Shown here: piece by piece, positions 28,893-36,234 of the stretch
Layout: each line of letters starts with the position of its first letter
How positions within the stretch are numbered: the stretch's first letter is position 1
Assembly (NCBI GenBank): GCA_934728355.1
Contig: CAKVEA010000002.1
Location: 62,001 to 126,000 of the forward strand
DNA length: 64,000 nt
Direction: 5' to 3'
Source: an uncultured Eubacteriales bacterium
Lineage (GTDB): Bacteria > Bacillota > Clostridia > Oscillospirales > Acutalibacteraceae
The notes under the pieces: model-generated
Told to the model about the DNA's origin: nothing
Database searches by the model: none
The model's input: the letters and a program-made list of their open reading frames with translations, nothing else
Position numbers and translations under genes: made by a program

Positions 28893-29207
28893 ATGTTAAA
28901 GGAACTAACAAATTTAGAATTATCAAAAATTTCAGGCGGAGAAAAACATGTTTGTGTTTCATGCAAAAAGGAATTTAATTTTGGTCAAGAAGTTATTTAT
29001 ATAAATCCGGAATACAACGTTTACGATATTTCTGCCGAGAAGATTACAGGAAGTTGTAGAGGTAATGAATTATTAGTTTGTAATAAAATGAGTTGTATAA
29101 ATAAATTCAGAAAAAAAATGCGAGCATTTCAACTGGGAAGTAAAGTTTATATTCCAACAAAGGAACTTGAAATAGGAATAGCTATATTTGGTCGTGAAGT
29201 ATTTTAA
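28893..29207 (+). CDS. Double-glycine leader mini-protein 3
   Basis: 104 residues. Leader MLKELTNLELSKISGG, then EKHVCVSCKKEF with the first CxxC and LLVCNKMSCINKF with the second pair (C-x4-C). Between them is the family signature INPEYNVYD and a TGSCRGN turn with an extra Cys. The tail (KVYIPTKELEIGIAIFG) is beta-like. This copy is the clearest reference for the family. The ATG follows CGAAGGGAA. Confidence 0.85.
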   Translation: MLKELTNLELSKISGGEKHVCVSCKKEFNFGQEVIYINPEYNVYDISAEKITGSCRGNELLVCNKMSCINKFRKKMRAFQLGSKVYIPTKELEIGIAIFGREVF

Positions 29208-29268
29208 TTTATATGCAACGTTTTATGCGTAATTTTTTATTATATAAATCCGAAAGGAATTATTAAAA

Positions 29269-29664
29269 ATGTTGAGAGAACTGACAGATTTAGAATTATC
29301 AAAAATTTCGGGTGGAAAAGGAGATCCTTGCCCTTTAAGCGGTAGTTGTACCGTAAGAAGCAGGTGTGATTTAGGAAGAACTTGTACTTTCAGGGATATT
29401 CCTTCTTTAGGAAACTGTTGTACTATGTGTAGAGAACAATTCAGTAAAGGAGACAAAGTTATCTATATATATCCTGTGTATGATGTCAGCGATTCAAGAA
29501 CTGGAAATTTTATACAGACTTGTGCAGGCAATATGGCACTTACTTGTAGTAAATATAGCTGCATAGCAGGATATGAAGATTTGAAAAGAGCAGTACTACA
29601 AGTAGGAAATATAGTGTTTAATCCGATAGGATTCAGATATGGCTTTTACACTTATAATAGATAA
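29269..29664 (+). CDS. Double-glycine leader mini-protein 4, with extra cysteine repeat
   Basis: 131 residues, the longest copy. After the leader (MLRELTDLELSKISGG) there is an inserted segment with cysteines at 21, 27, 33 and 39, exactly six residues apart, then C50-C51 and C54 of the family CTMC motif. The conserved YPVYDVSD and the second pair LTCSKYSCIAGY follow. The insertion is absent from every other copy and could form disulfides, bind metal or be a site of modification; no maturase is seen nearby. The ATG follows CGAAAGGAA. Confidence 0.85.
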   Translation: MLRELTDLELSKISGGKGDPCPLSGSCTVRSRCDLGRTCTFRDIPSLGNCCTMCREQFSKGDKVIYIYPVYDVSDSRTGNFIQTCAGNMALTCSKYSCIAGYEDLKRAVLQVGNIVFNPIGFRYGFYTYNR

Positions 29665-29724
29665 TTTATATGTAACGTTTTATATATAAATTTTTATTGT
29701 TTAAATGGAGAGGTAAGTGTTAAC

Positions 29725-30036
29725 ATGTTAAAAAAATTGTCGGACATAGAATTGTCGAAAGTTTCAGGAAGTACAGGAGGAATTTGCCATGCCTGTCAAA
29801 AGAAGCTCTCCAACAACGAGAAAGTTCTTTGTATGTATCCGGTCTATAATGTTTATGATGCAACCACAAAAGATTTTATAGAAACTTTAGAAGCCGGTAG
29901 ATTGACTGTTTGTCTCAATCCTGATTGCAGAAACTGGTTTGAAATTTTTAGAAGGTATGGCTTTTTAGCAAATAATACACTTTATATTCCAGAACCAGAT
30001 CAAGAAAAACCATTTTTTTCAGTATATGAAGAGTAG
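29725..30036 (+). CDS. Double-glycine leader mini-protein 5
   Basis: 103 residues. The leader is slightly altered: MLKKLSDIELSKVSGSTGG, so the GG either lies three residues later or the cut follows the GS. CHAC is the first pair and TVCLNPDCRNWF the second. YPVYNVYDATT matches the family signature. The tail is TLYIPEPDQEK. The ribosome site GGAGAGG is stronger than in the other copies. Confidence 0.82.
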   Translation: MLKKLSDIELSKVSGSTGGICHACQKKLSNNEKVLCMYPVYNVYDATTKDFIETLEAGRLTVCLNPDCRNWFEIFRRYGFLANNTLYIPEPDQEKPFFSVYEE

Positions 30037-30083
30037 TTTATATATCATTTCATATATTTAAACACAAGGGAAGTATACTAAAA

Positions 30084-30428
30084 ATGTTAAAAGAATTATC
30101 AAATTTGGATTTATTGAAAGTTTCAGGCGGTGGTAAATATACAAATTACTGCAATAACAACACAATATGCAGAATTTGCCAAAAAAAGATACCACCGGAA
30201 AAAAGTTACTATGTGCGTTTAGCATATGTAAATTTCAAGGATGAAGAAATACATTATCTCGACCCTGTTCAAAATATTGGAAGCAAATCTTGTCTTGAGA
30301 GATTTTTAAGTGAAACTCCAAAATCTTTCAAAGTATATCCAACAACGGGTGGACCGGCAGAATGGATACTTAGAGTTCCTACCCAAGATATAGCAATAAG
30401 ATTCATGCAACATAGAAAAACACTCTAA
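30084..30428 (+). CDS. Double-glycine leader mini-protein 6
   Basis: 114 residues. Leader MLKELSNLDLLKVSGG. The core begins with an Asn-rich stretch, then YCNNNTICRICQKKI, giving the CxxC pair plus one extra Cys. The second half has only one Cys (GSKSCLERF), so a full four-Cys site would need another ligand such as the extra N-terminal Cys. It is followed by a long hairpin at 30439-30477 that ends the first transcription block. Confidence 0.8.
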   Translation: MLKELSNLDLLKVSGGGKYTNYCNNNTICRICQKKIPPEKSYYVRLAYVNFKDEEIHYLDPVQNIGSKSCLERFLSETPKSFKVYPTTGGPAEWILRVPTQDIAIRFMQHRKTL

Positions 30429-30438
30429 AAAACAAAAT

Positions 30439-30477
30439 TACTACCTGGAAAAATTTTCTCAAAATTACCAGGTAGTA
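30439..30477 (+). terminator. Long hairpin after mini-protein 6
   Basis: TACTACCTGG pairs with CCAGGTAGTA, and an inner AATTTT/AAAATT pair extends the stem. The stretch after it is not a T run, so it may be an mRNA-stabilising hairpin or a weak terminator. Confidence 0.5.
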
Positions 30478-30517
30478 TTATGTGTTACATGTTGCAGAAC
30501 TCCCTTTCATTGTTCAA

Positions 30518-30558
30518 TAATAACATATCATTGAATAATATTCGACAATATGTTATTA
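30518..30558. promoter_or_regulatory. 11-bp perfect inverted repeat upstream of mini-protein 7
   Basis: TAATAACATAT (30518-30528) and ATATGTTATTA (30548-30558) are perfect inverted copies separated by 19 bases. The right arm overlaps TATAAA at 30557-30562, a possible -10 element. It could be an operator for the second block of the array or an RNA hairpin. Confidence 0.45.
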
Positions 30559-30612
30559 TAAAATAGTAATAATAGCTATTTAAATAAAAAACATATGAAA
30601 GGAGCATTATTA

Positions 30613-30963
30613 ATGTTACAAAAATTGTCTGATGTTGAGCTTTCAAATATTTCAGGGGGAGGAAGAGAAAAAACAAGTCTCGGATCACATCATAATGATT
30701 CAAACGGAAGACATTGCGCGTTTTGTAAAAGATTGCTGTGCGGAGATGAATTTTGTGTATCTATCCCATTTATAACAGCAAGTAGCAGTACTATACGTTG
30801 GTTTCCAATTGTCGAAAAATTTTGTAGTGCAGCATGTGCTAAAAAATATTCTAACAGGATTCCTACTATATTTGAACTACAGTCAGGCGACAATAAAGAA
30901 CCAGTTAATTTTATTAAGGCACCTTATAAAAAATGTAGAATATTTAGAAATTTTAATAGCTAG
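30613..30963 (+). CDS. Double-glycine leader mini-protein 7
   Basis: 116 residues from ATG 30613, which follows AAAGGAG; an in-frame ATG at 30595 lies before that ribosome site. Leader MLQKLSDVELSNISGG. The core has HCAFCKRLLCGDEFC and EKFCSAACAKKYS. The FCSxxCxxxY pattern with an upstream CxxC resembles TRASH/MYM-type zinc fingers. It opens the second block of the array after a hairpin and inverted repeat. Confidence 0.83.
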   Translation: MLQKLSDVELSNISGGGREKTSLGSHHNDSNGRHCAFCKRLLCGDEFCVSIPFITASSSTIRWFPIVEKFCSAACAKKYSNRIPTIFELQSGDNKEPVNFIKAPYKKCRIFRNFNS

Positions 30964-30978
30964 AAGGAACTACTGAAA

Positions 30979-31248
30979 ATGATTAATAAATTAAATGATA
31001 CTGAACTCATTAAAGTTTCAGGCGGTACATATATCATAGATGAAAATCTTTTTTATTTTATATTAGACCATACTTGTTCATATTGCAGTAAATATATTCA
31101 TAACCCAGAAGTACGTCTAATAGATGACGATGGAGAAGAATTTTTATTTTGCAGTGAAGAATGCCTCAAAAATATGGATTTTGCCCCTATTCAAGGATGG
31201 AAATATATAAAGGATGATAATCAATGGAAGAATTTAATAAAAAAATAG
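30979..31248 (+). CDS. Double-glycine leader mini-protein 8
   Basis: 89 residues, the shortest intact copy. Leader MINKLNDTELIKVSGG. The core has TCSYCSKYI and FLFCSEECLKNM, the cleanest CxxC...FCSxxC zinc-finger-like pattern in the set. It is 15 bases after mini-protein 7 and overlaps the start of mini-protein 9. Confidence 0.83.
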   Translation: MINKLNDTELIKVSGGTYIIDENLFYFILDHTCSYCSKYIHNPEVRLIDDDGEEFLFCSEECLKNMDFAPIQGWKYIKDDNQWKNLIKK

Positions 31249-31556
31249 ATGATAACAAATTATGTGAAATAATCGGTGGTATGGATTTTGATAATAATGC
31301 CTTACATTCACCATACTGCCATCTATGTGGACGAACAAAAACAATTGTTGTAACTTTTGCACGTTCAAATACCTATGGTGTAATGTGTCTTGAATGTCAT
31401 GAAACTATGTTAAATTCATACATACAACAAGCTCGAATTAATACTTTTTCCAGAAGTACAATACCTCCTACACCTGACGAAATCGAAACTCCATCTATTT
31501 CTGCTCCTGAGTGGAAACCGTTACCGTCTTACTATTATGACAATAGCGGATATTAA
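31224..31556 (+). CDS. Double-glycine leader mini-protein 9 (divergent leader)
   Basis: 110 residues. It overlaps gene 8 by 25 bases, implying coupled translation. The leader is divergent (MEEFNKKIDDNKLCEIIGG) but still ends in GG. The core has YCHLCGRT and VMCLECHET, two CxxC pairs, and a Pro/Ser-rich tail (TIPPTPDEIETPSISAPE). It closes the array and is followed by a strong terminator. Confidence 0.78.
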   Translation: MEEFNKKIDDNKLCEIIGGMDFDNNALHSPYCHLCGRTKTIVVTFARSNTYGVMCLECHETMLNSYIQQARINTFSRSTIPPTPDEIETPSISAPEWKPLPSYYYDNSGY

Positions 31557-31579
31557 TTAATATTAAAAACAATATAAGG

Positions 31580-31617
31580 CACTCACAAATTTTTGTTTGT
31601 GAGTGTTTCTTTTTATT
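31580..31617 (+). terminator. Terminator of the mini-protein array
   Basis: CACTCACAAA pairs with TTTGTGAGTG (10 bp) with a 6-base loop, followed by TTTCTTTTTATT on the + strand. It may also serve the convergent pgeF gene. Confidence 0.85.
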
Positions 31618-32419
31618 ATAAAATTGAAATAAAAGCCGCATTTGTACCTCTTTTTCCTCCGGTTTTTCTATGTGAAAAAAGTAAATCATGATTACACATT
31701 GTGCATACATCAGATGTAAATATATTTTCTTTTTTCATACCAAATTTAATTAAAAGTTGTTTATTTACCTCGGAAAGACTTATTTTATTTCCTTCAAAAA
31801 TATATGTCTCAGGAATAGCAAGCTTTTTAAATTCTTCAATAGTATCTGATGACACTTCAAAACAGCATTTCCCTATACTTGGTCCTAATGCGCATACTAT
31901 ATCATTTATCGAAGAATTATATGTAGAAATAAACTTTTCAGCCAGTTTAACCGCTATACTTTTAACAGTTCCCCTCCACCCGGCATGAGCAAGTCCAACA
32001 ACTTTCTTTTTTACGTCAATCATATAAACAGCTAAACAATCTGCATGAAATGTTGCAAGAGATATTCCGGCTTCATCTGTAATAAGTCCGTCGTATCCAT
32101 CAAATTCAGTAAAACTGTCAACTTCATTTTTATGAATACATTTTATTTTATCACCATGAATCTGAGAGGTTATTGCTAAATTTTTTCGCTCTGTTCCAAA
32201 TGCATCGCAAAAAATATCAAAATTTTTATTTACATTTTCAAAACTGTCTTTAGTTTTAAAACCTAAATTCAAAGATTTAAATTCATCGCTGCTTATTCCC
32301 CCTAAACGAGTGGAATAAGCATGTTTAAAAAAGTTATAACTTTCTAAATTTTTAAAAGTTAAGTAAGAAACAGCTTTCTTAAAATTAATATTCATTGTTT
32401 TACTTTCAAATACAGACAC
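31616..32419 (-). CDS. pgeF: Laccase-domain (PgeF/YfiH) purine nucleoside phosphorylase-like protein
   Basis: The family was called polyphenol oxidase; members act as purine nucleoside phosphorylase/adenosine deaminase or on peptidoglycan precursors. Conserved FHADCLAVYMID, GLAHAGWRGT and HRKTGGKRGTNAA carry the His and Cys site residues. Length is 267. GTG start behind GGAGG. Convergent with the mini-protein array. Confidence 0.92.
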   Translation of the reverse strand: MSVFESKTMNINFKKAVSYLTFKNLESYNFFKHAYSTRLGGISSDEFKSLNLGFKTKDSFENVNKNFDIFCDAFGTERKNLAITSQIHGDKIKCIHKNEVDSFTEFDGYDGLITDEAGISLATFHADCLAVYMIDVKKKVVGLAHAGWRGTVKSIAVKLAEKFISTYNSSINDIVCALGPSIGKCCFEVSSDTIEEFKKLAIPETYIFEGNKISLSEVNKQLLIKFGMKKENIFTSDVCTMCNHDLLFSHRKTGGKRGTNAAFISIL

Positions 32420-32444
32420 TTTAAAAATCCTCCGAAATAAATTT

Positions 32445-32894
32445 TTATCTATTTAAAATATAAATGCTTAAATTTAAATAAGCGGCATAAGTAAGCCATA
32501 AGATATAAGGAATTTGAAGATATGCTGCTATAGGTTTTATTTTGTAAAATTTAATCATCATAAAAATAACCAATAGCCATAATATCATAAGCCATATAAA
32601 AGCAGCTAGAAATGATCGACCATTGAAAAATAAAAGAGGCCATATGAAATTAAAAATCAACTGTAAACCATATAATCCAAGGGCAAATGACCCTTTTGAG
32701 TTTTTATAAATAATATCCGCGGAAATTGCCATAAGTATATATAGTATAATCCAAACTATAGGAAAAAGCCAGGACGGAGGTGCACCCGGAGGCAAAATTA
32801 TATATTTATAAATATCCATAGAATCTCTTGTTAAAAAGGAAGAAAGTCCACCCACACCCAAACTTATGAATAAATTAATTATAAGCGACCACAT
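32445..32894 (-). CDS. TspO/MBR family membrane protein
   Basis: 149 residues with five hydrophobic segments, as in TspO proteins, which bind porphyrins and related ligands. LPPGAPPSWLFPIVWIILYI and the WPLLFF segment are typical. GGAGG precedes the ATG. Lies between pgeF and the eCIS-like module on the same strand. Confidence 0.9.
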   Translation of the reverse strand: MWSLIINLFISLGVGGLSSFLTRDSMDIYKYIILPPGAPPSWLFPIVWIILYILMAISADIIYKNSKGSFALGLYGLQLIFNFIWPLLFFNGRSFLAAFIWLMILWLLVIFMMIKFYKIKPIAAYLQIPYILWLTYAAYLNLSIYILNR

Positions 32895-32971
32895 AATATT
32901 ATCCCTCCTATATTATCTTTAATATTGTATGCTATATTTTCTCATTTATTAAAAATATATAGGGGAAAAAA

Positions 32972-35008
32972 TTAAAGCAAATATCCATACTCTCCAAAAT
33001 CATCTTTTGAAACCATTTTTCCTTGTTTTCTTATCTCATATTCCAAAGATTTAATCATAATTTTCATGTTTATTTTACTTTTTTCCGAGGCAGCCATAAA
33101 TGCAGCTGTAAGAGCAACATTTTTTATACTTCCTCCTGAAATTTCAAATTGTCTGGAAATAAAATTAAAATCAATATCTTTAGATAAAGGCACTTCCTTT
33201 GAAAAAATTTTTTTCCAAATTTCCTTTCTTTCTTTTTCACTAGGTAAATTAAAATGTACTACATAATTTATCCTTCTGAAAAATGCTTTATCTATATTTT
33301 CAAGAAAATTTGTAGTCAAAATACTAACACCGCTGTGTTCTTCCATTTTTTGAAGTAAATAAGATGTTTCGAGGTTTGCATTTCTGTCATGTGAATCTTT
33401 TACTTCCGTTCTTTTTGCAAAAATTGCATCCGTTTCATCAAAAAGAAGTATAGCATTACTTTTTTTTGCAAGGTCAAATATTTCTCCGAGATTTTTTTCG
33501 GTTTCACCTATATATTTAGAAACCACTCTTGACAAATCTACTCTGTATACCTCAAGTCCAAGTTCATTTGCAACAACCTGAGCAGCCATAGTTTTTCCTG
33601 TTCCCGGAGGGCCAGCAAATAGCATACTAAGACCATTACCGTATAAAATTCTATTACCCATTTTCCATTCATCATAGACAATTTTTCTGTATCTAAGCTG
33701 ATTACAAGCTCTTTTAATTAAATTTTTTTCCTTTGAGTTCAGAATCAGTTCATCCCACTGATGTTTCTTTTTGATAAGAGTTGCTTTTTCAGAAAGTTCA
33801 TCTGACATTTGAGCATAAATTCCTTGAATTATTTCATTATTACCAATTAAAGATTTCCCTTCAAAATTACTTTGATTCACAGCATAACGGATACTTCTTT
33901 TTATTTGATAAGGATTCAATAAAAATTTACTTGAAAGCTCCGAGATATCTAATTTTTTATCTACTTTAAAATTTTTTAGCTCATCCTTCCATGATCTAAA
34001 TCTTTCTTCCATAGAAAGTTCCGAAAGTTCAATGTTAATACATTTTACATCATTTACTTTTCCTATAAAATTAATTTTTTTATCAGACAGAACAAAAACA
34101 ATATTGGAAAATTTTCTGGCAATATCCAGTGCAAGATAAATTATAGAAATTTCATTTTCAACTATTCCTTTAAAACAAATAAAACCTCCTATAAAAAGAG
34201 CTTCTCTGCAAGCTGTAAGAACAATTTTTTCATAATTTTCAATTTTTAAATTGCTAACATCAACAGTAACTAATGCTTTATCACAAAGCTTTATTACTCT
34301 TTTTATAATAATATTTTTACCTATTCCGTCTTCACCGTTTATGCATACGCAATTGCAATCAAAAATATCGGTTTTTTTTAAAAAATTATAAATTTTAAGT
34401 GCTATTTCCTCTCGTATAGGAAGTTTAGATTCATTAATTCTTTCCGGAACAATAACATCTACCCCGGGGATTTTTATTTTTTCTTCTGCATTGCTCATGA
34501 TGTTTTCAAAAACTCTTTCGTCAATCTTCAAAGAATCGTCAACAAAGCAAAGAGAATTCATTTTTTCCTTTAAATTTAAAAGTAAACTATAATAATTTTT
34601 TATCTCGGAAATATTTTCAACAAAAAAGTAAAGCTTTAAAACTGCACTGTAAGTTAAAGTATTTTCATTTTCTATTTTCAAAATCAAATCTTTATATTTC
34701 TTTTCTACACTGTACATAATAGAAACTAAAAATACAAACCATTCTAAATTATCAAATTCACAAACTTTTCTAAAATAATAAGCAGAAAAGAAATCATCTT
34801 TAATGCTGTTTTTCAGTTTTGTTTTCATAATTAAAGAATCATACCTATAATTCTTAACCGCTTCTTCCCTTTGATTTTTTAAAGACATTTCATTTTTTGA
34901 CTTAATATACTTTTCTATAAAAAGTTCTATTTGATTGAATTCCGAAAACATATACTCAAAATTATTTTTATAAACTGACATATCCAAAATTAAATACCAC
35001 ACTTTCAA
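32972..35008 (-). CDS. eCIS-type AAA ATPase
   Basis: 678 residues. The C-terminal AAA domain has Walker A GPPGTGKT at 466-473, Walker B LLFDETDA near 521, and an FFRR arginine-finger-like stretch near 576. A second, degenerate ATPase-like domain lies upstream (GEDGIGKN near residue 226), after an alpha-helical N-terminus. This layout matches the ATPase (Afp15/Pvc15 type) that accompanies extracellular contractile injection systems. Neighbours DUF4280 and DUF4255 support that. It is the last gene of the five-gene set. Confidence 0.85.
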   Translation of the reverse strand: MKVWYLILDMSVYKNNFEYMFSEFNQIELFIEKYIKSKNEMSLKNQREEAVKNYRYDSLIMKTKLKNSIKDDFFSAYYFRKVCEFDNLEWFVFLVSIMYSVEKKYKDLILKIENENTLTYSAVLKLYFFVENISEIKNYYSLLLNLKEKMNSLCFVDDSLKIDERVFENIMSNAEEKIKIPGVDVIVPERINESKLPIREEIALKIYNFLKKTDIFDCNCVCINGEDGIGKNIIIKRVIKLCDKALVTVDVSNLKIENYEKIVLTACREALFIGGFICFKGIVENEISIIYLALDIARKFSNIVFVLSDKKINFIGKVNDVKCINIELSELSMEERFRSWKDELKNFKVDKKLDISELSSKFLLNPYQIKRSIRYAVNQSNFEGKSLIGNNEIIQGIYAQMSDELSEKATLIKKKHQWDELILNSKEKNLIKRACNQLRYRKIVYDEWKMGNRILYGNGLSMLFAGPPGTGKTMAAQVVANELGLEVYRVDLSRVVSKYIGETEKNLGEIFDLAKKSNAILLFDETDAIFAKRTEVKDSHDRNANLETSYLLQKMEEHSGVSILTTNFLENIDKAFFRRINYVVHFNLPSEKERKEIWKKIFSKEVPLSKDIDFNFISRQFEISGGSIKNVALTAAFMAASEKSKINMKIMIKSLEYEIRKQGKMVSKDDFGEYGYLL

Positions 35009-35013
35009 GCTTT

Positions 35014-35403
35014 TTAAGGAACTGCAATCGTTGCTTGGCCCGGATTAACTATAGATATCACTCCTCCGTAACTACACATAAGCTTTGAAGTATTATTAAG
35101 TGCAGGATTATTTCTAACCATTACCGTAGGGCAGCCGGGGGTCCACGGGGCAGTTGTTGCAGGAATACACGGCATAGGTGTTAATACTCCCATTGCGGCA
35201 GCTGTTGCAGAAGCTACTTGAGGATTTGAAAGAGAAGTGCACATTGCAAAAGGCATAATATTAACCATAGGTTTATTGTCCATAATTGTTGCTAAGGGAT
35301 TATTTTGACCTGTAGCCATACACAAAGGCATAACTACCAAAGAAGACGGAGCAGTACCCATCGAACACATGCATTGTGCCGAATTAACAACTAAAACACC
35401 CAC
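35014..35403 (-). CDS. DUF4280 PAAR-like protein
   Basis: DUF4280 proteins are PAAR-like tips of eCIS/T6SS-type spikes. Repeated short beta motifs with conserved Cys are seen: MCSMGTAPSSLVV, IMDNKPMVNIMPFAMC, PWTPGCPTVMV and LMCSYGG. About 129 residues. I start at GTG 35403 with AAGGTG 6 bases upstream; the TTG at 35421 has none. It sits between the AAA ATPase and the regulatory-like-domain gene. Confidence 0.85.
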   Translation of the reverse strand: MGVLVVNSAQCMCSMGTAPSSLVVMPLCMATGQNNPLATIMDNKPMVNIMPFAMCTSLSNPQVASATAAAMGVLTPMPCIPATTAPWTPGCPTVMVRNNPALNNTSKLMCSYGGVISIVNPGQATIAVP

Positions 35404-35417
35404 AAATATCACCTTTT

Positions 35418-36209
35418 TCAAATTTCTGTTTTTTCACGTATTTTTCTAAACTTTGCATCTATATAAAAAACTTCTCCTGTATCATGCTTTCCTTGAACAT
35501 CTACTTTAATATTAGATTTAGTATTATCCGAAATGATTTCAAACTCTAAAATATCGTCCTTCATAAAGGAAGTCATTATCGGCATAACAAGTCTTCCAGA
35601 AGAATCGGTTTTTAAGTCCCAAACAGCATAAAATTTTCCACCGGGTTCAAGTGCATTTTCTAAATTATCTTTCAAAATATATTTTTCTTTTTCTTGATTA
35701 TAACTCCAAAAAAACAAAGCAGTTTTTTGCTTTTCAAATTCATAAATATACTTTTGGCCAAGCAGTGAAAAATTCATGTCGACATTCAATTTAAGCTCAT
35801 CAGATCCGGATTCGGCATTTTCAATAAGTTTTAAAAAACTAAGTTCATTTTTAAGACGCAAAGTCATTTGTTTATTTCCAAGATTTTTTTTATATCTCTT
35901 ACAAGTGATTTCCAAACGACTGACATTCATAATATTTTGATTGTCTGCTTGATAAGATAAATCAGAAATAATTTCTTTTGTTTTATTTTCTTCAAGTGTT
36001 ATAGAAAAATTTAAACTGTTGTAACCTTTGCAATCTACACTTATTTCATATTCTCCAGGGTATAAATTTGAAAAGACATAATGGCCGTCTTTTTTTCGGG
36101 TATAAGGATTTTGCTTTCCATTACAAAGAATAACAGCACTTGTTATCGGCATTTTGGAATAAATATCTTTTAGAAGAATAACAAGTGAAGCTTTATGAAT
36201 TACTCTCAA
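35418..36209 (-). CDS. Protein with N-terminal carboxypeptidase-regulatory-like beta domain (eCIS module)
   Basis: 263 residues. The first about 85 form a transthyretin-like domain (KMPITSAVILCNG, YVFSNLYPGEYEISVDCKGY). The rest is a beta-rich domain I do not recognise, ending with a lysine-rich tail. No signal peptide. TTG start behind AGGAGG. It lies between DUF4280 and DUF4255 genes, so a structural or baseplate-associated role in an injection particle is plausible, but this rests on context. Confidence 0.65.
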   Translation of the reverse strand: MRVIHKASLVILLKDIYSKMPITSAVILCNGKQNPYTRKKDGHYVFSNLYPGEYEISVDCKGYNSLNFSITLEENKTKEIISDLSYQADNQNIMNVSRLEITCKRYKKNLGNKQMTLRLKNELSFLKLIENAESGSDELKLNVDMNFSLLGQKYIYEFEKQKTALFFWSYNQEKEKYILKDNLENALEPGGKFYAVWDLKTDSSGRLVMPIMTSFMKDDILEFEIISDNTKSNIKVDVQGKHDTGEVFYIDAKFRKIREKTEI

Positions 36210-36234
36210 GATAAAACCTCCTTTTTAAAATATT

